From assembly GCA_031835245.1 (NCBI GenBank), contig JAVKOQ010000610.1, positions 1 to 24,125 of the forward strand: 24,125 bases of DNA, written 5' to 3'. Under the pieces are notes generated by a model. That model saw only the letters and a list, made by a program, of their open reading frames with translations, was not told where the DNA came from and did no database searches. Below are positions 18,526-24,125 of the stretch, one piece after another (position 1 is the stretch's first letter; every line of letters begins with the position of its first letter). The stretch comes from Balamuthia mandrillaris (Eukaryota > Discosea > Longamoebia > Balamuthiidae). The position numbers and the translations under genes were made by a program.

Positions 18526-19189
18526 AAGTCCAAATGCCCTTTTCGTACAGCTGCAGTGTAAGTCGTCACGTCCCAAGGACATCCGTGCTCCCTTGCCCAT
18601 TTCAACACTTCCAGATGGCCACCTTTGGCAGCAGCGGCGCAAGTACGTTCATCCAAGGACACCCATTATCTCTCGCCCACATCAACACGTCCAAGAAGCC
18701 GCGCTTTGCTGCTAGAGAACAAACGCGTGCATCCCAAGGGCATCCGCTTTCTCTTGCACGTCTTTGCATTGCCATCTCTTCGATCTCATCTGCGTATTGG
18801 CGAATCTCCTCTTTGCAAGGGCATCCGTTCGCTAGGGCCCATTTCAACACTTCCCAATGCCCATTACTGGCAGCTGTCGCACAAACTCCTTCATCCCAAG
18901 GACAGCCGATCTCCCTCGCCCATTGCAAAACTTCCAAGCGCCCACTGTTTGCAGCGTTGCAACAAAGTCTTTCTTCACCAACAGGGCGGTGGTTTTCTTT
19001 CGCCCACTTCGCAACCGCTCTATTTCCACTGCTGGCAGCCCTTGCACAAGCAAATGCATCCCACGGACAGCCGTGTTCCGTGGCCCATCTCAACACTTCA
19101 AGATGGGTGTTGTGTATCGCACCAGCGCAAGTGCTTTCATCCCAAGGGCATCCGTGTTCTCTGGCCCATCTCAACACTTCCAAATGTCC

Positions 19190-19660
19190 ACCACCAGCAG
19201 GCACAGGTGTTTTTGTCCCAAGGGCACCCGTGTTCTCTGGCCCATCTCAACACTTCCAAATGTCCACCACCAGCAGCGGAAGCACATGTGTTTGCATCCC
19301 AAGGGCATCCGTGTTCTCTGGCCCACGTCAACACTCCCAAATGTCCACCTCCAGCAGCGGAAGCACATGTGTTTGCATTCCAAGGGCACCCGTGTTCTCT
19401 GGCCCACTGCAGCACTCCCAAATGTCCACCACCAGCAGCGGAAGCACATGTATTCGCATCCCAAGGGCAACCGTTTTCTCTGGCCCACTTCAACACTCCC
19501 AAATGTCCACCACCAGCAGCAGAAGCACAAGTGTTTGCATCCCAAGGGCACTCGTTTTCTCTGGCCCACTTCAACACTTCCAAATGGCCACCACCAGCAG
19601 CAGAAGTACATGTATTCGCATCCCAAGGGCACCCTTTTTCTCTGGCCCACTTCAACACTT
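19190..19660. repeat. Near-identical 81-bp tandem units in the CPW repeat gene
   Basis: About six successive 81-bp units encoding 27 residues each (WARENGCPWDANTCASAAGG and close variants). They are far more alike at the DNA level than the outer units, which points to recent tandem amplification by unequal exchange or slippage. Confidence 0.85.
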
Positions 19661-20429
19661 CCGAATGTCCACCTGCCGCACTATATGCACAAGCGCGTTC
19701 GTTCCACGGGCATCCATTTGCTCTGGCCCACTTCAACACTGCAAACTTGCCATTCCATGCAGCGTTCGCACAAACCCGTTCATCCCAAGGGCACCCGTTT
19801 TCCCTGGCCCATTGCAACACCTCCAAACGTCCGGCTGTCGCAGCATTTGCACAGGTCTCTTCGTCCCACGAGTAGCCCTCATCTCTTGCCCACATTAAAG
19901 CTTCCAAACAGCCGTGACGGGCAACCATCGTGCACACCCGACGATCCAAAGAGAAACCTGGTTCAAGCGTGGCCCACTGTAGAGCTGCCAGGGAGGAGCA
20001 CGCCCATTCGAAGGACAGTTTCTGGCGTAGTTGAACCGGGGCGCAGGTATACCATCTGCGGCAGGTCCTGGCCGCTGGTGCAATGCTGCTCTTCGGAAGC
20101 ATGCTGAAGATGTGGCAAAGCACCTCATTCGGCAACAAGTCTTCAATGAGGGATGAAGGGAGGGATGGTAATGCCCAAAGCCTGCGTTTTTTCGTGGTTT
20201 GTTGTTGAGGTGTATTTGGTTTCTCTGCTTTGCTTTGTTGTGCGTTCTGTTGTGTGGGCTTCAGCATGTTGGTGGTAATGCCAAGGAGTCTTTTTTGGCT
20301 TTCTCTCGATGCTTATGTGTAGTTTTATGCTTTCTCTCAATGCTTTTTTTCCTGTTAAAAATTCACAGGAGAAACTGAAAAAACAAACACCTCTTTCTTT
20401 TCACCGGCTTTTCGGTTCTCGTTCTTCGC

Positions 20430-23301
20430 TCAGTAGCTCGCCCTCCTAAAGAAAGGGAAGCACTGCTGCCAAAGGGCGTCCGCAGAGAAAGGGGTCGCGC
20501 TTGGTTCTTGCTCGAGCATCCGCACCAGATCCCACAAGCTGCTCGTGACCTTTTGCTCCCGTTTCTCTTCTTCGTGCTCTGCTCTCTCCCGGTCGTGATT
20601 GGCGTCGGGTGCAATGCCCAGCATTCGCAGGCCTAAACCCAACAACAGATGACGGAGCAATGCCTCGTTTGTCTTAGGTGTTGAAGGCGGCAATTGGAAG
20701 AGAGAATGCAAGGGAATGCAAGTGGAGTCATTCTTCTCGTTTTCTGCTTCTTTTTCTTCTCCGTCTTCTTCCTCGTCCTCAAGAGGGTGAGTAGGGATAT
20801 CCTTGTCGTACTTCACAATGACTGTGAGTTTCTCTTCTCCATCTCCTCCTTCTCCACCGTTTCCTCCATGTTGTTGTCTCGGTTGCACGGCACAACGAAG
20901 AGATTCAGAGAGAAGCATAGCAAAAGTGTTGAGAGTTGAGGTGAGCGTCAGGCTATGAGAGTCACAAGAGTCGCCGTAACAGTTGCCGTTCTTTTCTTTA
21001 GCTTCCAGCTTCACTCGATACACGTTACAAGAAGGAGAAGAAGGGCGTGAAAAAAGAATGCTAGAAGAACGAGTCACTGTAAGTCCAGAGTATTCTCCTG
21101 AGTCCACAGAGAGGTTGCTAAAGCCGCAAAAGCGACTGAAACATAGTTTTGGAAACTCCACAAGAGAAGAAGAGGCAACGATGTTGGCTTGAAGGCACCG
21201 CGCTTGTCTATACATCCACAAATAGCGCTCCTCTGCCGAGGCCTGTGTTGACGTACGAACAAAAAATAAGAGAAACAACGCTCTTTTGTCTATCACTGGG
21301 TACCAACGTACCTGAGACAACAAATGGTGCTGTTTGTCCAAGGTTGCAAGCATGGCCCTCGCTTCCTTCAAACTACTATCCTTCATGACAGCGGCAATGG
21401 TTTCTGGTGTCGAAGGCTGCCAGTCTGGGTCTTCGGGTTGTTTCGCGAGGTCAATAAAACCCAAGTTCTCGCTCTCTGCCAAAGTAGAAGCCGGTTTTCC
21501 TCTTCTTAGATTTCTTGCTCGCGAGGTCTGTTGCGCGGCTTGCTTGCCTTTTTCTTCTTCCTTTTTGTTGTTCAACATCCATTGAACTGGCTCGCTCCAA
21601 TAGGGTTCTTCTTCGTCTCTTGTAAGCCACACATGATCCAAGTCCAGTTTCCAGAAGAAGCTCGAACAAAGGCTGAGAAACTCAAACATGCTTCTCTCCG
21701 CTTCCATAATTTCTTCTTCTTCTTCTTCGCTGTTGTTGGTTTGGAAGAGCAATTGCCACAAACGACGAAGAAGAGGTTTGTTGAGGCTAGTCGGTTCGCC
21801 TGATCCACGAGACACAGTGAGTATCACCAGCGGTGCAGTTAACTCTTCTGCTTCCTCCTGCTTACCATTTTCCTTTGCATCATTCTTTCCTTCTTCTTCT
21901 CTTTCTCCTTCTGCTTCCATATCTTCTTTCTGTTCACTTCTCTCTTTCTTTTGTTCTTCCTGTTTTATGCCTAAAGCGTTTCTCCATCCATCCGTTGCTT
22001 CATCTTGTTGCGATGAGGATGGGGGCGAAGGAAGACGAGCTCGCATGAAGAATCCCATATCCCAAGCTTCGTCTCGGTAGTCCCAACCTTGAACCACGTC
22101 TAAGGCTATCACCAAATCTTCCTCTTCCTGCCGTTCGCTCTTCTCTTCATTATCGATATCCTCTTCTTCCTCGCCTTGTGGTTGACGGCGGAGTTTGCTG
22201 AGAGAGATAAGCAGGACAGCGCGAATGCCAAGAGCGTAAGAAATGTCCAGGTGATCTTCCTCTCGCTCCAAATGTATCAAACGAAGCGCCCGGGATTGGA
22301 TTAGGTGCTGTGCTCGCTTGATCGTTTGTTGGAGTTGAGAAGAAGAGCTAAAGCGAGGCTTCCACCACTGCGACAAGCATTCTTCTACGCGGGCTTGTAA
22401 GCTGGAAGAAGATAGAACAATGAGAAGACCAGAAACGCGAATACAGATAAGAATGAAAGGAAACAAGTTTGCCAAGAGAGAAAATGAGGAATTAAAAACA
22501 AGAACAAGCACACGAAGAACGGCTGAAAAATGGTGGGCACCTGCAAGCATAAAACCTAGCCTTTATCGCTGGCATGACCGCCTTGCTCAACACCTTCAAA
22601 GCCTGCTGCGGGTCCGCCCGCCCCTCCTCGCTCTGTTGTTGTGACCAAGGCCACCCACACCGCGAGGAAACCCCCTCCGTAGCTTCAGCACCTTGGCCTC
22701 CATCCTCCCGATGAGGAGAAACAAAAAAGCTCGGAGGGGAGGAGACTCTCGCCAGCACTCGTTCGGCAAAGGGTTGGAGGACGTCCATTCCCGTCATGCC
22801 ATCGACCAGCCGCTTAAAGAGCCTGCACACGGACCTGGCTTGCAGTAAAGGCTCCAAAGAGTTGCATTCCCCCATGTTGGCGAAGAAGCATTCACCGCTC
22901 GTTTTCTTTCGGTTCACGTTGGTGCTTGTTGTTTTTGGTTTTTGGTCCGCAACGTCGACCCCTTCCTCTCCTTGCTCATCCAGCTGTCTTTGAAGGATAT
23001 AAGGCTGAAGCACTGCGTTGTGGGAGAGCCGCTCGTGGTGGTCGCCGATGCGAGGAGGAAGCCCGGCAGAGCGAGAGCAATGCCAGGAACCGCAGGAGGA
23101 CTCCCAGAGAAAGCGCAACGCGTCGGCCCAAAGCTCCTCCGGGATGGTAACGGTGGTAACGCCGTCGTTGGTACGATGAGTCTGCTCGCCCTCCGGTGCT
23201 CCCCTCCCCTCCAGGCACGTTCTGGACCGCTTTTGATCGCGAGGGTTCTGCTCTTCTTGTTGCTCTTCTTCTCCTTCAAGCGAGTCTGCTTTCCTTCTCA
23301 T
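20430..23301 (-). CDS. F-box-like protein of unknown function, three exons, acidic low-complexity
   Basis: Exons 23301-22541, 22401-21312 and 21242-20430 with GT-AG introns of 139 and 69 nt and matching phases; 887 aa. An in-frame ATG at 23418 would add 39 Lys-rich residues encoded by T-rich flank, so I prefer the ATG at 23301 (MRRKADSLEGEEE). An F-box-like helix PEELWADALRFL (54-65) and a second part LLQARSVCRLFKRLVDG (152-168) match the two halves of an F-box, but about 85 residues with His and Cys lie between them. The rest has Glu/Lys-rich runs (around EEEEDIDNEEKSE), Ser-rich stretches and a fairly ordered middle (LDISYALGIRAVLLISLSKL, RYLWMYRQARCLQANIV). The end is WQQCFPFFRRASY. The 69-nt second intron is a multiple of three without stop. 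It lies just upstream of the F-box/CPW gene in the same orientation, but shows no CPW repeats. Confidence 0.8.
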
Positions 23302-23643
<342 letters not shown>

Positions 23644-24125
23644 TTACATGCGACGAGGGGTGAACACGATATCCGGGAGTTCAGGGCGGGTGAGCAAGCT
23701 TGACCACCGGGCGGCACTCCAGCGAGGGATCCCTCAAGCGAAGGTTCCAGTCCTGGATCACGCGGGCCAGAAAGACGTAGGTCTCGTTGATGGCCAGCCT
23801 GGCGCCGAGGCACATCCTGGCCCCAAAGCTGAAAGGCAACAGGCGAAGGGGTGCTCCTCCTTTGTGAGCCATCTGTCCGGCTCGAAGCGTTTCGGCTCCG
23901 GGTACATGTTGGCGTCACGCCCCAAGAGGTTCATGAGCAGCATAATTCTTGTCTTCTTGGGGATGACGTGCTCTCCCAACTGGATGTCCTCCTCCAAGGT
24001 TCGAATCGTTCCCATGGTGGCAGGGCTGATCCTGGTGGACTCCTTGAAGACGTTCTTGAGGTAGGGCAGACGACGCAGCTGCTCCGGGTCGTTTAGGTCC
24101 CCTCCCTTGAGCTCCCTGCGCAGCT
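23644..24125 (-). pseudogene. Mitochondrial-clan cytochrome P450, C-terminal part, two frame breaks; 5' end outside window
   Basis: Mitochondrial-clan P450s take electrons from adrenodoxin-type ferredoxin and act on sterols or xenobiotics; the substrate here is unknown. Reading from 24123: LPYLKNVFKESTR (K-helix, ExxR = ESTR), LGEHVIPKKTRIML, MNLLGRDANMYPEPKRF and PDRWLTKEEHPFA. At 23838-23845 the frame shifts as if one base were missing. The heme loop then reads FSFGARMCLGARLA with the expected Arg and Cys, followed by FLARVIQDWNLRL. At about 23695-23702 it shifts back as if one base were extra, and ends PELPDIVFTPRRM at the stop at 23644-23646. HPFA before the heme loop is typical of the mitochondrial clan. 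No intron is seen here; codons are GC3-rich. Two compensating indels could be decay or assembly errors. Confidence 0.85.

Larger units (their letters stand above)
18184..20267 (-). pseudogene. F-box protein with about 19 CPW ankyrin-like repeats, two frame breaks and an insert
   Basis: F-box proteins recruit substrates to SCF ubiquitin ligases through Skp1; the repeats would bind the substrate. From 20267 the product begins with a Gln/Lys-rich tail. Then comes an F-box (LLPNEVLCHIFSML, with CRRWYTCA; residues ~44-76). Repeats of 27 residues follow, with consensus HLEVLKWARENGCPWD and TCASAAGGG. Units at about 19190-19660 are nearly identical in DNA, so recently amplified. At about 19200 a 5-base loss relative to its neighbours shifts the frame; the repeats continue in the new frame to about 18655, where one missing base (TCATCC against TCATCCC) shifts it again. 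At 18334-18525 a foreign segment interrupts a repeat. A final unit (AEWAKENGCPWDD) and a Lys-rich tail end near 18184. Either a young pseudogene or, for the indels, assembly error. Similar F-box/CPW families occur in amoebae, algae, oomycetes and giant viruses. Confidence 0.85.

Overview
This is nuclear DNA of a unicellular eukaryote. The genes carry GT-AG introns of roughly 58-198 nt, there are TATA-like boxes and long CT/GA and TAA microsatellites, and there are no bacterial-type operons. The gene set (rabconnectin-3/Rav1, CYP86-type and mitochondrial-clan P450s, F-box proteins with CPW ankyrin-like repeats) would fit a free-living amoeba (Amoebozoa, for example Acanthamoeba or Balamuthia relatives). 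That placement is inference; the sequence itself does not prove it.

Layout. Positions 1-7415 (minus) hold most of a very large gene of the DmX/rabconnectin-3/Rav1 family, a V-ATPase assembly regulator. Fourteen exons can be placed, giving 2015 complete codons, and the 3' end lies outside the window. A 760-bp divergent promoter region separates it from pyruvate kinase (8180-9962, plus, 3 exons, 503 aa). Next comes an ER-anchored CYP86-clan cytochrome P450 (10532-12667, plus, 7 exons, 498 aa), which carries an unusual Gln in place of the heme-motif Arg.

Positions 13481-18112 (plus) contain three tandem, intronless, GC3-rich paralogues of a secreted cysteine-rich protein of about 290 aa that I do not recognise. 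Their cores are almost identical, but their promoters and the acidic/His linkers behind the signal peptides differ. A small two-exon ORF of uncertain reality lies between copies 2 and 3 on the minus strand.

Positions 18184-20267 (minus) hold an F-box protein gene with about 19 CPW repeats. It is damaged by two frame breaks and by a 192-bp insert that reads as protein on the opposite strand. Upstream of it in the same orientation is a three-exon gene with an F-box-like domain that appears split by an insertion (20430-23301). After a 150-bp (TAA)n tract, the window ends in the 3' part of a mitochondrial-clan P450 (23644-24125, minus) with two frame breaks.

There is no sign of one shared pathway. 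The genes look like independent housekeeping genes (V-ATPase regulation, glycolysis) next to lineage-specific, expanding families (secreted paralogues, F-box/CPW proteins, P450s). The most novel element is the secreted paralogue trio. The most unusual structural event is the antisense coding-like insert inside the CPW repeat gene.
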